A stretch of DNA of 64,000 nucleotides from Mycolicibacterium helvum (GTDB taxonomy: Bacteria > Actinomycetota > Actinomycetes > Mycobacteriales > Mycobacteriaceae). The stretch is taken from positions 4,092,001-4,156,000 of the forward strand of contig NZ_AP022596.1 in NCBI RefSeq assembly GCF_010731895.1, in the 5' to 3' direction. Positions 54,571-64,000 of this stretch are shown here, piece after piece (the stretch's first letter is position 1; every line of letters starts with the position of its first letter). The notes under the pieces were generated by a model. That model ran no database searches and was not told the origin of the DNA. It was given only the letters and a program-made list of their open reading frames with translations. The translations under genes and the position numbers were made by a program.

Positions 54571-56132
54571 GGGCGTGTTCCCTCCGCGACGGTGGGTGCC
54601 GGGTCGGGTTGGTGAATCGACGTCAGGGTCGCGGTGACCGCGGGGTTGATGACGTCCAGGGCGATCTTGGGGTACACCCCGAGCCCGATCAGCAGCGCGA
54701 TCAGCGGTGCCACCACGAGCAGCTCACGTGGACGCAGATCCCGAACCTTCTCGTTGCCGTCGGTGACCGATCCGGTCATCATCCGCTGATAGAGCCACAG
54801 GATGTAGATCGCCGAAAGGACCAGTGCGGCGGACGCGATCACGGCGAAGGCCGGGTAGCGGGTGAATGTGCCGATGAGAACCAGGAATTCACTGATGAAC
54901 GGTGCCAGCCCGGGTAGCGACAGCGTCGCCAGACCTGCCACCAGGAACGTACCCGCCAAAATGGGTGCGACTTTCTGGATCCCGCCGTAGTCGGCGATGA
55001 GCCGGCTGCCGCGGCGGCTGACCAGGAATCCGGCGATCAAGAACAGTGCGGCCGTGGAGATGCCGTGGTTGACCATGTAGAGGGTGGACCCGGCCTGGCC
55101 CTGGCTGGTCATGACGAAGATGCCCAGAATGATGAAGCCGAAGTGGCTGATCGAGGTGTAGGCGATCAGCCGCATGACATCGGTCTGGCCGATGGCCAGG
55201 ACGGCGCCGTAGACGATCCCGATAACCGCCAGCGCAATGATCAACGGCCGGAACAGCGTTGCCGAGTCAGGGAACAACGGCAGGCAGTAACGCAGCATCC
55301 CGAACGTGCCGACCTTGTCCATCACCGCCATCATCAACACCGCCGACGCGGGCGTGGCCTGCACTGCGGCATCCGGCAGCCAGCGATGGAACGGCCACAG
55401 CGGGGCCTTCACCGCGAACGCGAACATGAAGCCGAGGAACAGTGCGTTGGCGATGCCGGGGCTCATGGTGAACTTCCCGGTGGCGACGGCGTCGACGATG
55501 GCGCGGAAGTCGAATGTGCCGGCGTCGAACGCCTTACTCGCGGCGGTGACCACATAGAGCCCGATGACGGCGGCCAGCATGATCAACCCGCCGAACAGGT
55601 TGTACAGCAAGAACTTCACCGCGGCTTTGGACTTGTTCTCGGCGCCGAACCCGCCGATCAGGAAGTACATCGGGATCAACATGGCTTCGAAGAAGACGTA
55701 GAACAGCAGGATGTCGAGCGCGACCAGCGACATCATGACCATGCCCTCGACGGCCAGCATCAGCGCGATGTAACTGTGCGGTGCCCGGCCGGACAACCCG
55801 AGCCGGTCGTCGGCGTCGTTCCAGCCGGCGATCAGCAGCAGCGGCATCAGGACAGCGGTAAGCACCACCAGCGCCAGGGCGATACCGTCGATGCCGAGGA
55901 TGTAACCCGTGCCGAATGACGGTATCCACGGATGGTTCTCGACGAATTGGAACTGCGTGCCCGCCGGGTCAAACCGCACGGCGAGCAGAAGCGACAGCGC
56001 CAGCACCGCCAGTGAGACGACCACCCCGGCGTACTTCGCGAACTTCCGTAACGAGGCGGGGAGCACGATGATCACCGCCGCGCCGACCACGGGGATCGCC
56101 CACAGCACCGTCAGCCAGGGCATGTTCGTCAT
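54567..56132 (-). CDS. nuoM: NADH-quinone oxidoreductase subunit M
   Basis: This 521-residue antiporter-like membrane subunit has FFEAMLIPMYFLIG (catalytic Glu region), KAPLWPFHRWLPDA and TSISHFGFIILG. The ATG at 56132 has GGAGGTGA five bases upstream, inside the end of nuoL; a GTG further upstream is possible but less likely. Confidence 0.95.
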   Translation of the reverse strand: MTNMPWLTVLWAIPVVGAAVIIVLPASLRKFAKYAGVVVSLAVLALSLLLAVRFDPAGTQFQFVENHPWIPSFGTGYILGIDGIALALVVLTAVLMPLLLIAGWNDADDRLGLSGRAPHSYIALMLAVEGMVMMSLVALDILLFYVFFEAMLIPMYFLIGGFGAENKSKAAVKFLLYNLFGGLIMLAAVIGLYVVTAASKAFDAGTFDFRAIVDAVATGKFTMSPGIANALFLGFMFAFAVKAPLWPFHRWLPDAAVQATPASAVLMMAVMDKVGTFGMLRYCLPLFPDSATLFRPLIIALAVIGIVYGAVLAIGQTDVMRLIAYTSISHFGFIILGIFVMTSQGQAGSTLYMVNHGISTAALFLIAGFLVSRRGSRLIADYGGIQKVAPILAGTFLVAGLATLSLPGLAPFISEFLVLIGTFTRYPAFAVIASAALVLSAIYILWLYQRMMTGSVTDGNEKVRDLRPRELLVVAPLIALLIGLGVYPKIALDVINPAVTATLTSIHQPDPAPTVAEGTRP

Positions 56133-56137
56133 GGTGC

Positions 56138-58021
56138 TCACCTCCACGCCGTGAACAGGACGACGGCGATCACCAGTGCCGTACCGGCCAGCATGGACAG
56201 GGCATAGGAGCGGGCGAACCCGGTCTGCACCTGACGTAGTCGCTCCGAGATGCGGCCGACTGCGTAGGCAAGCCCCTGCGTCACACCGTCGACGCCCTTC
56301 TCATCCACGACCACAAGGCCTTTGGTCAGCTCCTGGCCGCTGCGCATGAACGCCACCTCGTTAAACGCATCGCCGTAGAGATCGTTGCGTGCCGCGACGG
56401 TCAGCGCGGACACATCGAGCGGGGCGGTCTCGGGCACCTTGTGCATCGCGTATTGCCGGTAAGCCACCGCGATCCCGATGGCGACCACCCCCAGCGCGGT
56501 CATAGTGATGATCCAGGCCGGGATCATGTGTTCGGCCTCATGGCTGCCGACCACCGGTTCGAGCCAGTGTTGCAGCGTATTGCCGAGGGCCAGTAGGGCG
56601 CCGGCGCCGATCGAGCCGACAGCCAGCACGATCATCGGACCGGTCATTGTGGCGGGAGATTCGTGAGGGTGCGTATTGGGTTTCCAGCGGCGCTGGCCGA
56701 AGAACGTCAAGAGCATGACGCGCGTCATGTAGAAGGCGGTGATCCCGGCGCCCAGCAGCGCCGCGCCGCCCAGCAGAAAGCCTTTGACGCCACCGCTGTT
56801 GAATGCGGCTTCGATGATGGCGTCCTTGGAGAAGTATCCGGCGAACGGCGGCACGCCGATGATCGCCAGATAGCCGAGCCCGAAGGTGACGAAGGTGATG
56901 GGCAGCAGGGTGCGCAGGCCACCGTAGCGGCGCATATCGGTCTCGTCGTCCATCGCGTGCATAACCGAGCCGGCCCCCAGGAACAGGCCGGCCTTGAAGA
57001 AACCGTGGGTCAGCAGATGCATGATCGCCACCGCATAGCCGGCCGGCCCGAGCCCGGCGGCCAGCACCATATAACCGATCTGGGACATCGTGGACGCGGC
57101 GAGCGCTTTCTTGATGTCGTCCTTGGCGCAGCCGATGATCGCCCCGAACAACAGGGTGACCGCACCCACGGTGACGACGGCGATCTGAGCAGCAGGCGCG
57201 GCGTTGAAGATCGGGCCCGACCGGACGATGAGGTAGACACCGGCGGTGACCATGGTGGCGGCGTGGATCAGCGCCGACACCGGGGTGGGGCCTTCCATGG
57301 CGTCGCCGAGCCAGGACTGCAGCGGCACCTGCGCGCTTTTGCCGCAGGCACCCAGGAGCAGCAGCAAGCCGACAGCGGTGAGCGCGCCCTGACTCATGGC
57401 CGGCACTTCAGCGAACACGGTGGCGAAGGTGACCGAGCCGAGGCTGGCGAACAACACCATCAATGCGATGGCCAGGCCCATGTCGCCGACGCGGTTGACC
57501 ACGAAAGCCTTCTTGGCAGCGGTAGCCGCCGACGGCTTGTGGGACCAGAACCCGATCAGCAGATACGACGCGAGCCCGACGCCTTCCCAGCCCATGTAGA
57601 GACCCAGATAGTTGTCGGCCAACACCAGCAGCAGCATTGCGGCCACGAACAGGTTGAGGTACCCGAAAAACCGCCTTCGGCCGGGATCGGACTTCATGTA
57701 GCCGATCGAGTAGATGTGGATGAGGGCACCCACCCCGGTGATCAGCAGTACGAAGCACATCGACAGGGCGTCGAGCTGAAGGCCGAAGTCCACCCGCAGG
57801 ACGCCGACCGGCACCCAGGAGAACAGCACGTCGTGCACCACCCGGTCGTCGCCCGGCAGCCCGAGCAGATGGGTGAACAACACCGCCGCACAGCCAAAGG
57901 CGCCGAGCACGGCGGCACAGCCCAGAAGATGTCCCCACGCATTGGTGGCCTTGCCGCCCAGCAGCAGGACCACCGCCCCGGCCAGGGGCAGCGCAATGGT
58001 CAACCACACCAGTGTGTGCAT
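56138..58021 (-). CDS. nuoL: NADH-quinone oxidoreductase subunit L
   Basis: This 627-residue largest membrane subunit of complex I has the antiporter core [15 protein letters not shown] and [20 protein letters not shown], plus an extended C-terminal amphipathic helix and terminal membrane helix. It drives proton transfer at the distal arm. The ATG overlaps the nuoK stop (TGATG). Confidence 0.95.
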   Translation of the reverse strand: MHTLVWLTIALPLAGAVVLLLGGKATNAWGHLLGCAAVLGAFGCAAVLFTHLLGLPGDDRVVHDVLFSWVPVGVLRVDFGLQLDALSMCFVLLITGVGALIHIYSIGYMKSDPGRRRFFGYLNLFVAAMLLLVLADNYLGLYMGWEGVGLASYLLIGFWSHKPSAATAAKKAFVVNRVGDMGLAIALMVLFASLGSVTFATVFAEVPAMSQGALTAVGLLLLLGACGKSAQVPLQSWLGDAMEGPTPVSALIHAATMVTAGVYLIVRSGPIFNAAPAAQIAVVTVGAVTLLFGAIIGCAKDDIKKALAASTMSQIGYMVLAAGLGPAGYAVAIMHLLTHGFFKAGLFLGAGSVMHAMDDETDMRRYGGLRTLLPITFVTFGLGYLAIIGVPPFAGYFSKDAIIEAAFNSGGVKGFLLGGAALLGAGITAFYMTRVMLLTFFGQRRWKPNTHPHESPATMTGPMIVLAVGSIGAGALLALGNTLQHWLEPVVGSHEAEHMIPAWIITMTALGVVAIGIAVAYRQYAMHKVPETAPLDVSALTVAARNDLYGDAFNEVAFMRSGQELTKGLVVVDEKGVDGVTQGLAYAVGRISERLRQVQTGFARSYALSMLAGTALVIAVVLFTAWR

Positions 58022-58320
58022 CAGTGCCGCAACAGGTGGGCGTCGTCGACGTTAGCGCTGCGTCGGGTGCGGAAGATGGTCATGATGATCGCCAGACCGA
58101 CCACCACCTCGCAGGCGGCCACCACCATGGTGAAGAACGCAACCACCTGACCGTCCAGCTGGCCGTGCATGCGAGAGAACGTCACAAACGCCAGATTCGC
58201 GGCGTTGAGCATCAACTCCACGCACATGAACATCACGATCGCATTGCGCCGCAACAACACCCCGGAGGCGCCGATCGTGAACAACAACGCCGACAGGTAC
58301 AGGTAATTGGCCGGGTTCAT
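58021..58320 (-). CDS. nuoK: NADH-quinone oxidoreductase subunit K
   Basis: This 99-residue protein has three membrane helices and the conserved glutamates in [16 protein letters not shown] and [13 protein letters not shown], which lie in the proton path between antiporter subunits. The ATG at 58320 overlaps the nuoJ stop (ATGA); a longer open frame upstream is rejected. Confidence 0.95.
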   Translation of the reverse strand: MNPANYLYLSALLFTIGASGVLLRRNAIVMFMCVELMLNAANLAFVTFSRMHGQLDGQVVAFFTMVVAACEVVVGLAIIMTIFRTRRSANVDDAHLLRH

Positions 58321-59063
58321 CGTTGGCCGTTCCCGTTGTCGGGCCGCGCAAGGATTGTGCTCACCGACGATTCCTCCTTTGTGCCGTCGGGTAGTCGAGC
58401 GAGCGTGTTCACGGCGTTGTGCCGGGCGTACACCCCGGGACTGGGCAGCGGGGTAGCGCGGGCGCCGGTCTGGAAACGCTCGACGACCAACTCGCGCTGG
58501 GTCTTTCGCTGCTCGAAACGTTCCCGGTGCGCCAGGACCATCGCGCCCAGTGCCGCGGTGATCAGCAGCGCGCTGGTCAACTCGAATGCCCACAGATCGC
58601 GAGTGAAGATCAGCATTGCCAGACCCTGCACGTTGCCGCCCGCATTTGCCTCAGCCAGCCCGACGAATCCCGTCGTGGTCACCGTGCCGATCGCGGCGAT
58701 CAGCAGAATGCCGAATCCCAGGCCGGCCACGATTGCCGCAACGCGTTGGCCCCGAATCGTTTCCACCAGCGACTCGGCCGAGTCGACGCCGATGAGCATC
58801 AGCACGAACAGGAACAGCATCATCACCGCGCCGGTGTAGACCACCACCTGCACGACTCCCAGGAACAGTGCGTCCTGCGCGACGTAGATCATTGCCAGCG
58901 CGATCATCGTCGTCGCGAGAAAGATCGCCGCATACACCGCCTTGGGGGCAGCGACGACGCCGATCGCACCCGAGACCGCGATGACGGCGAGGATCCAGAA
59001 CACCACCGCCTCCGTTGTGGATGTGCGGCTGAGGGTTTCGGCCGCCAGCAGGGTCATGGTCAC
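58317..59063 (-). CDS. nuoJ: NADH-quinone oxidoreductase subunit J
   Basis: This 248-residue protein has five membrane helices and the [19 protein letters not shown] segment whose helix changes shape in the catalytic cycle. A hydrophilic C-terminal tail of about 70 residues follows, as in other mycobacterial NuoJ. The GTG at 59063 overlaps the nuoI stop (GTGA); an ATG is two codons later. Confidence 0.94.
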   Translation of the reverse strand: MTMTLLAAETLSRTSTTEAVVFWILAVIAVSGAIGVVAAPKAVYAAIFLATTMIALAMIYVAQDALFLGVVQVVVYTGAVMMLFLFVLMLIGVDSAESLVETIRGQRVAAIVAGLGFGILLIAAIGTVTTTGFVGLAEANAGGNVQGLAMLIFTRDLWAFELTSALLITAALGAMVLAHRERFEQRKTQRELVVERFQTGARATPLPSPGVYARHNAVNTLARLPDGTKEESSVSTILARPDNGNGQR

Positions 59064-59623
59064 CCAGCCACCTCCTCGCTTGACCTATGCCCCGGGTCGC
59101 TGCGCTCCTGCCCGCCGGAAGGGGTGATCCGCCCCAGGTAGTAGTCGTCGTCGGTGGCTCCCGGTGCCATGGCGTGTGGCGGGGGGCGCATCCCAGGCTG
59201 CAGTGGTGCCAGCAGTTTGTCTTTGCCGTAGATCAGGTCGGAGCGGTTGTCGTCGGCCATTTCGTAGACGTTGGTCATGGTGAGCGCACGGGTGGGACAG
59301 GCCTCGATGCACAGTCCGCAGCCGATGCAGCGCAGGTAGTTGATCTGGTAAACCCGCCCATAGCGTTCGCCCGGGGAAAAGCGCTCATCCTCGGTGTTGT
59401 CCGCACCTTCGACGTAGATGGCGTCGGCAGGACACGCCCAGGCGCACAGTTCGCAGCCGATGCACTTCTCTAGCCCGTCGGGATAGCGGTTGAGCTGGTG
59501 GCGGCCGTGATAGCGCGGTGCGACCGGTCCGGGCTTCTCGGGATACTCCTCGGTGATGGGAGGTTTGAACATCGTCCCGAACGTCACGCCGAAACCCTTG
59601 ATCGCATCGAGGAAGTTAGGCAT
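59060..59623 (-). CDS. nuoI: NADH-quinone oxidoreductase subunit I (ferredoxin-type)
   Basis: This 187-residue protein has two [4Fe-4S] cluster motifs, [12 protein letters not shown] and [12 protein letters not shown], which pass electrons from NuoG toward cluster N2. The Pro/Asp-rich C-terminus is typical of actinobacteria. The ATG at 59623 lies 8 bp inside the end of nuoH. Confidence 0.96.
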   Translation of the reverse strand: MPNFLDAIKGFGVTFGTMFKPPITEEYPEKPGPVAPRYHGRHQLNRYPDGLEKCIGCELCAWACPADAIYVEGADNTEDERFSPGERYGRVYQINYLRCIGCGLCIEACPTRALTMTNVYEMADDNRSDLIYGKDKLLAPLQPGMRPPPHAMAPGATDDDYYLGRITPSGGQERSDPGHRSSEEVAG

Positions 59624-60845
59624 CGGCTGTCTCCTTGCGTGATGCCGCCGTGCCGGGCAGCGGGGGTATCGGGAATGCCCGGGCATCCGCCGGTGGCGGT
59701 GGTGGCACGGTCTTGCGTTGGATGAGCCTGTGCCGCAGGGCGTTCGCCGCGAGCAGGACGAGTAACAGCGCAGCCGCCGCGATCACATTGGGAATGATGC
59801 CGACGTGGCCGGTGGTGTGCAGGATGGCCACGATCATGATCCAGACCAGCGAGACCGGGATGAGCAGCTTCCAGCCGAGTGCCATGAACTGGTCGTAGCG
59901 CAGCCGGGGCAAGGTGGCACGCAGCCACATGAAGATGAACAGGAAAGTCCACACTTTGGCCACGAACCAGATCAGCGGCCACCATCCGGTGTTGGCGCCG
60001 TCGATCAGGCTGATCGGCCACGGGGCATGCCAGCCACCGAGGAACAAGGTGGTGGCCAGAGCGGAGACGGTGGTCATGTTCACGTACTCGGCGAGCATGA
60101 ACATCGCAAACTTCAGCGAGGAGTATTCGGTGTGAAAACCGCCCACCAGTTCGCCTTCGGCCTCAGGCAGGTCGAACGGGGCCCGGTTGGTTTCCCCGAC
60201 CATTGACGTCACATACACCGCGAACGACGGCAGGAGCAGGAAGATGTACCAGGTGTGTTCCTGGGCGGCCACGATCCCCGACGTGGACATGGTGCCGGCG
60301 TAGAGGAACACCGCAGCGAATGACAGCGCCATGGCGATCTCATAGGAGATCACCTGCGCGCTTGAGCGCAACCCACCCAACAAGGGGTAGGTGGAGCCCG
60401 AGGACCAGCCCGCCAGCACGATGCCGTACACCCCGATCGAGGTGACCGCCAAGATGTAGAGCACCGCGACCGGGAGATCGGTGAGCTGCAACGGAGTCCG
60501 GTGCCCGAAGACCGAGACCACCGGACCCAGGGGAATCACCGCGAAGGCCAAGATCGCCGGGACCACCGAGATGACCGGGGCCATCAGATAGATGGGCTTG
60601 TCCACCCCGGTTGGCGTCAGCCCCTCCTTGAGGGCGAGTTTGATGCCGTCGGCCAGGGATTGCAGGATGCCCCACGGTCCGACCCGGTTGGGCCCGTACC
60701 GCATCTGCATGCGGCCCAGAATCTTGCGTTCGAGCAGGATCGCCACCAACACGGTAAGCAACAGGAAGGCGAAGACGGCGACCGCTTTAACGATGATCAG
60801 CCACCACGGATCCAGGCCGAACACCGTCATATCCGGAGGGATCAT
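59616..60845 (-). CDS. nuoH: NADH-quinone oxidoreductase subunit H
   Basis: This 409-residue membrane subunit forms the quinone site, with [20 protein letters not shown] and [17 protein letters not shown]. It links the quinone cavity to the membrane arm. The C-terminus is Pro-rich ([10 protein letters not shown]). The ATG at 60845 has GAGGAGGAG upstream; 46 bp separate it from nuoG. Confidence 0.95.
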   Translation of the reverse strand: MIPPDMTVFGLDPWWLIIVKAVAVFAFLLLTVLVAILLERKILGRMQMRYGPNRVGPWGILQSLADGIKLALKEGLTPTGVDKPIYLMAPVISVVPAILAFAVIPLGPVVSVFGHRTPLQLTDLPVAVLYILAVTSIGVYGIVLAGWSSGSTYPLLGGLRSSAQVISYEIAMALSFAAVFLYAGTMSTSGIVAAQEHTWYIFLLLPSFAVYVTSMVGETNRAPFDLPEAEGELVGGFHTEYSSLKFAMFMLAEYVNMTTVSALATTLFLGGWHAPWPISLIDGANTGWWPLIWFVAKVWTFLFIFMWLRATLPRLRYDQFMALGWKLLIPVSLVWIMIVAILHTTGHVGIIPNVIAAAALLLVLLAANALRHRLIQRKTVPPPPPADARAFPIPPLPGTAASRKETADA

Positions 60846-60891
60846 GCGCCGCTCCTCCTCATCGCTTCGCTCTGCATCGTCGCCGGCGGCC

Positions 60892-63273
60892 TCATGCGGT
60901 CCCCTCCCGCTCGATGCACACCACGGCACCCGTGGTGACTCCGAGTTGCTCGTGCACCGCGCTACCGGGTGAGTTCAGCGGCAGCCACACCACGCCATCG
61001 ATCATGTCGGTGACAATCAGCGGCAGACTGATCGCGCCGCGGCCGGTCGACACGGTGACCACATCCCCGTCGGCCGCCCCGATCCCGGCTGCCGAAGCGG
61101 CAGACAACCGCACCACCGCTGGCCGCGCGGTGCCAGCCAGGTACGGCTCACCGTCTTGTAACCGGCCGGAGTCCAACAACAATCGCCACCCCGCCAAGAC
61201 CGCCTCGCCGCGCTCCAACGGTGGCAGCTCCTTCGGCGCGACGGATGGGGGAGCGGCGCGATCGCCGTCCCACCGTCCCAGCGTCGCGATCTCGGCGCGG
61301 GCGTCCTCGGCGGTGCGGAACCCCAGGTCCACACCGAGTTCGTCGGCCATGATCTGCAGCACCCGCAGATCGGGGAAGGAGTTGGCAGGCAGTGCGGGTT
61401 CGAAGGGACGAAACCGGCCTTCCCAGTTCAGGAATGACCCGGCCTTCTCGACGACGGGGGCGATCGGGAACACCACGTCAGCCAGAGCCGTCACCGTGGA
61501 CTCACGCAGTTCGAGGCTCACCACGAAGCCGGTCGACTCGATGGCCGCCAATGTGGCGTGCGGCTCGGGCAGGTCGGTCGGGTCCAGCCCGCCGATGAGC
61601 AGCGCGTCGAGCTCCCCGTCGGCCGCGGCGGACAGGATTGCGGTGGTATCGCGGCCCGGCTCCGCGGGAAGATCGTCGACATGCCATGCGGTTGTGAGCT
61701 GTTGGCGCGCAACAGCATCAGCTACAGGCCGTGCACCGGGCAACAGGTTGGGCAGGCAACCGGTATCCACGGCACCGCGGTCACCGGCCCGGCGGGGGAT
61801 CCAGGCCAGCCGCGCACCAGTTTGGTGGGCGAGTCGGGCCACCGCCGACAGCGCGCCGCGGCTGGTAGCCAGACGTTCCCCGGCCAGGATGACGGCCGAG
61901 GACGGCAGTTCGGTGGCCAGGCCGTCGAGGGCAGCGGCCTCCTGCCCGGGTTCGGTCGGCACCACCCGGGCGGCCAGCTTGACCGATCCCGGCGAGGCGA
62001 ACGGCGCGATCGTCACCACGCGCAGGCCGTGCTTGCGGACCGCCTTGCGCAGCCGCAGGAAGATGATCGGCGACTCCTCCTCGGGCTCGAACCCGACCAA
62101 CACCACCACCGGGGCGGCCTGCAGATCGGCGTAGCCCACGTCACAGCGGCCCGCCACCGCAGCGGCCAGAAAATCCTGTTCCTCCACCGAGTGCGGCCGA
62201 GAACGGAAGTCGATATCGTTGGTGCCCAACGCTATCCGGGCGAACTTAGCGTAGGCGTAGGCGTCCTCGACCCCGACCCGGCCGCCCACCAGCACACCGG
62301 TCCGCCCCGATGTCAGCCCGGCGGCCGCCACCGCGATGGCCTCCGACCAGGACGCCGAGCGCAACGCGCCGTTCTCGTCGCGCACCAGCGGGGTGGTGAG
62401 GCGATCGCCGACGCGGGTGTAGGTGAACGCCCAGCGGCCCTTGTCGCAGTTCCACTCCTCGTTGACGTCGGGGTCGTCACCGGCCAGTCGGCGCAGCACC
62501 ACGCCGCGGCGATGATCGGTGCGCTGAGCGCACCCCGACGCGCAGTGCTCGCACACACTGGGACTGGACACCAGGTCGAACGGGCGGGCCCGAAAGCGAT
62601 ACGCGGCACCGGTCAGTGCCCCGACCGGACAGATCTGCACGGTGTTACCGCTGTAGTAGGAGTCGAACGGCTGGCCCGGGGCGATGCCCACCTGCTGCTG
62701 TGCACCACGCTCCAGCAGCGAGATGAACGGATCCCCGGCGATCTGCTCGGAAAACCTTGTGCAGCGGGCACACAACACGCAGCGCTCCCGGTCCAGCAGG
62801 ACCTCAGTGGACAGGTTGATCGGCTTGGGGAAGGTGCGTTTGATATCGGTGAAGCGCGTTTCGACCCGGCCGTTGGACATCGCCTGGTTCTGCAGCGGGC
62901 ATTCACCGCCCTTGTCGCATACCGGGCAATCCAGCGGATGGTTGATCAGCAACAGTTCCATCACGCCGTGCTGGGCTTGGTCGGCGGCCTCGGAGGTGTA
63001 TTGGGTGCGGACCACCATGCCTTCGGTCACCGTCGTGGTGCAGCTGGCCATCGGCTTGCGCTGGCCTTCCACCTCGACCAGACATTGCCGGCACGCCCCG
63101 ACCGGATCCAGCAGCGGATGGTCACAGAACCGCGGGATCTGCACCCCCATCAATTCCGCGGCGCGAATCACCAGTGTGCCCTTGGGCACGGCGACGTCGA
63201 CATCATCGATGACGAGATTGACCATCTCCACTGCGGGAGCTGCCGATGAGTCTGTATCTGAGGTCTGTGTCAT
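60892..63273 (-). CDS. nuoG: NADH-quinone oxidoreductase subunit G
   Basis: This 793-residue iron-sulfur subunit has a [2Fe-2S] domain ([20 protein letters not shown]), the His/Cys NuoG segment [20 protein letters not shown], a [4Fe-4S] ferredoxin part ([14 protein letters not shown]) and a molybdopterin-oxidoreductase-like domain with CEHCASGC. It carries electrons from NuoF to NuoI. The start overlaps the nuoF stop (TGATG). Confidence 0.95.
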   Translation of the reverse strand: MTQTSDTDSSAAPAVEMVNLVIDDVDVAVPKGTLVIRAAELMGVQIPRFCDHPLLDPVGACRQCLVEVEGQRKPMASCTTTVTEGMVVRTQYTSEAADQAQHGVMELLLINHPLDCPVCDKGGECPLQNQAMSNGRVETRFTDIKRTFPKPINLSTEVLLDRERCVLCARCTRFSEQIAGDPFISLLERGAQQQVGIAPGQPFDSYYSGNTVQICPVGALTGAAYRFRARPFDLVSSPSVCEHCASGCAQRTDHRRGVVLRRLAGDDPDVNEEWNCDKGRWAFTYTRVGDRLTTPLVRDENGALRSASWSEAIAVAAAGLTSGRTGVLVGGRVGVEDAYAYAKFARIALGTNDIDFRSRPHSVEEQDFLAAAVAGRCDVGYADLQAAPVVVLVGFEPEEESPIIFLRLRKAVRKHGLRVVTIAPFASPGSVKLAARVVPTEPGQEAAALDGLATELPSSAVILAGERLATSRGALSAVARLAHQTGARLAWIPRRAGDRGAVDTGCLPNLLPGARPVADAVARQQLTTAWHVDDLPAEPGRDTTAILSAAADGELDALLIGGLDPTDLPEPHATLAAIESTGFVVSLELRESTVTALADVVFPIAPVVEKAGSFLNWEGRFRPFEPALPANSFPDLRVLQIMADELGVDLGFRTAEDARAEIATLGRWDGDRAAPPSVAPKELPPLERGEAVLAGWRLLLDSGRLQDGEPYLAGTARPAVVRLSAASAAGIGAADGDVVTVSTGRGAISLPLIVTDMIDGVVWLPLNSPGSAVHEQLGVTTGAVVCIEREGTA

Positions 63274-64000
63274 CAGGCTCCCACGCCCTCCGGTGCGGCC
63301 AGCATCGAGGCGTACGGGTCGAACGGACAGCTGCCGCTCAGGTGAGCCTCGTATTCGGCGCGGAAATACTTGATCGACGAGATGATCGGCGAGGCGGCGC
63401 CATCACCCAACGCGCAGAACGATTTTCCGAAGATGGTGTCGGAGATGTCGAGCAGTTTGCCGATGTCCTCTTCGGTGCCGCGGCCGGTCTCGAGCCGTTC
63501 GTAGATCTGACTGAGCCAGTACGTCCCTTCGCGACACGGTGTGCACTTGCCACACGATTCGTGAGCATAGAACTGGGTCCAGCGCCGTACGGCACGCACC
63601 ACACAGGTGGTTTCGTCGAAGATCTGCAAGGCCTTGGTGCCCAGCATCGACCCGACCGAGGCCATGCCTTCGTAATCCAATGGCACGTCGAGGTGTTCGG
63701 TCGTCAACAATGGGGTCGACGAGCCACCAGGGGTCCAGAACTTCAGTTCATGACCGGCGCGGACTCCGCCGGCGTACTCCAGCAACTCGCGCAGGGTGAT
63801 GCCCAACGGCGCCTCGTACTGTCCGGGGTTGGTGACATGCCCCGATAGCGAATAGAGCGTGAAGCCAGGGGATTTCTCCGAACCCATGGACTTGAACCAG
63901 TCCACGCCGCCCAGCAGGATTGGCGGCACGCTGGCGATGGACTCGACGTTGTTCACCACAGTTGGGCAGGCATACAGTCCGGCGACGGCCGGAAACGGCG
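63273..64000 (-). CDS. nuoF: NADH-quinone oxidoreductase subunit F (N-terminus beyond window)
   Basis: The C-terminal about 240 residues of the NADH- and FMN-binding subunit are present. The frame stays open to the right edge and reads [18 protein letters not shown] at the window end. The [4Fe-4S] N3 motif is [15 protein letters not shown], and [12 protein letters not shown] follows. The FMN and NADH sites lie outside the window. Confidence 0.95.
   Translation of the reverse strand, partial: PFPAVAGLYACPTVVNNVESIASVPPILLGGVDWFKSMGSEKSPGFTLYSLSGHVTNPGQYEAPLGITLRELLEYAGGVRAGHELKFWTPGGSSTPLLTTEHLDVPLDYEGMASVGSMLGTKALQIFDETTCVVRAVRRWTQFYAHESCGKCTPCREGTYWLSQIYERLETGRGTEEDIGKLLDISDTIFGKSFCALGDGAASPIISSIKYFRAEYEAHLSGSCPFDPYASMLAAPEGVGA

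Noticed and set aside
55065..55919. 284-codon open frame opposite nuoM
   Set aside because: Shadow of a membrane gene, with low-complexity His/Gln/Glu/Arg composition.
56663..58150. 495-codon open frame on the plus strand opposite nuoL
   Set aside because: It is antisense to a certain complex I gene; its composition (Gln/His/Arg/Asp/Gly-rich) is typical of the reverse strand of GC-rich membrane genes and no family is recognisable.
61558..63249. 563-codon open frame on the plus strand opposite nuoG
   Set aside because: Antisense to nuoG, no ribosome-binding site and no recognisable domain.

Overview
The window is high-GC actinobacterial DNA that reads as a non-tuberculous Mycobacterium (Mycolicibacterium type). 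Supporting markers are a complete yrbE-mce operon, the mycobacterial isonitrile-lipopeptide genes (Rv0097-Rv0101 type), the nuo operon in mycobacterial order, a B12-riboswitch-controlled metE, and tightly packed operons joined by ATGA, GTGA and TGATG overlaps. Both ends cut through genes: an NRPS on the left and nuoF on the right. No tRNA, rRNA, CRISPR array, insertion sequence or prophage was recognised.

Left part (1-13 kb). The C-terminal end of an isonitrile-lipopeptide NRPS (A-PCP-reductase) is translationally coupled to a free-standing heavy-metal-associated (HMA) protein and then to a DJ-1/AraC regulator. Convergent to these lie a FadD10-type ligase, an FcoT-type protein and a ScoE-type non-haem iron dioxygenase. 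The dioxygenase shares a structured divergent promoter region with a condensation-like enzyme. Next come a decayed ECF sigma-factor C-terminus, a BlaI-type repressor, a zinc-finger anti-sigma-like membrane protein and a DJ-1 protein of the isonitrile-hydratase type. This suggests a metal-acquisition and isonitrile region.

11-17 kb. A cobalamin riboswitch leads metE, a flavin-less MTHFR-type reductase, a dihydropteroate-synthase-like protein and a [2Fe-2S] thioredoxin-fold protein. This looks like a B12-independent methyl-folate/methionine operon. sodA follows, then gene relics (a TetR start and a beta-lactamase-fold end).

17-28 kb. A TetR regulator and two secreted proteins precede a minus-strand operon of yrbEA, yrbEB, mceA-F, an Mce-associated protein and a secreted protein. 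It probably encodes a lipid importer.

28.8-39.5 kb. Nine plus-strand genes with overlapping or near-overlapping ends form what looks like one biosynthetic operon: ThDP enzyme, SRPBCC protein, KAS III-like protein (catalytic His replaced by Asn), ACP, fatty-acyl-AMP ligase, MmpL transporter, two methyltransferases and a P450. I do not recognise the product. This is the strongest candidate for an undescribed system, probably making and exporting a methylated, oxidised small lipid.

39.5-53 kb. Housekeeping and accessory genes: alanine/aspartate aminotransferase, a large LuxR-type ATPase regulator, a STAS protein with a short downstream reading frame, two small secreted proteins, BluB, an alpha/beta hydrolase, a flavin amine oxidase, a decayed luciferase-like oxidoreductase, a divergent TetR-controlled pair of operons and an enoyl-CoA hydratase.

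53-64 kb. nuoF(partial)-G-H-I-J-K-L-M-N on the minus strand encode most of proton-pumping NADH dehydrogenase I. The enoyl-CoA hydratase gene is coupled to the end of nuoN.
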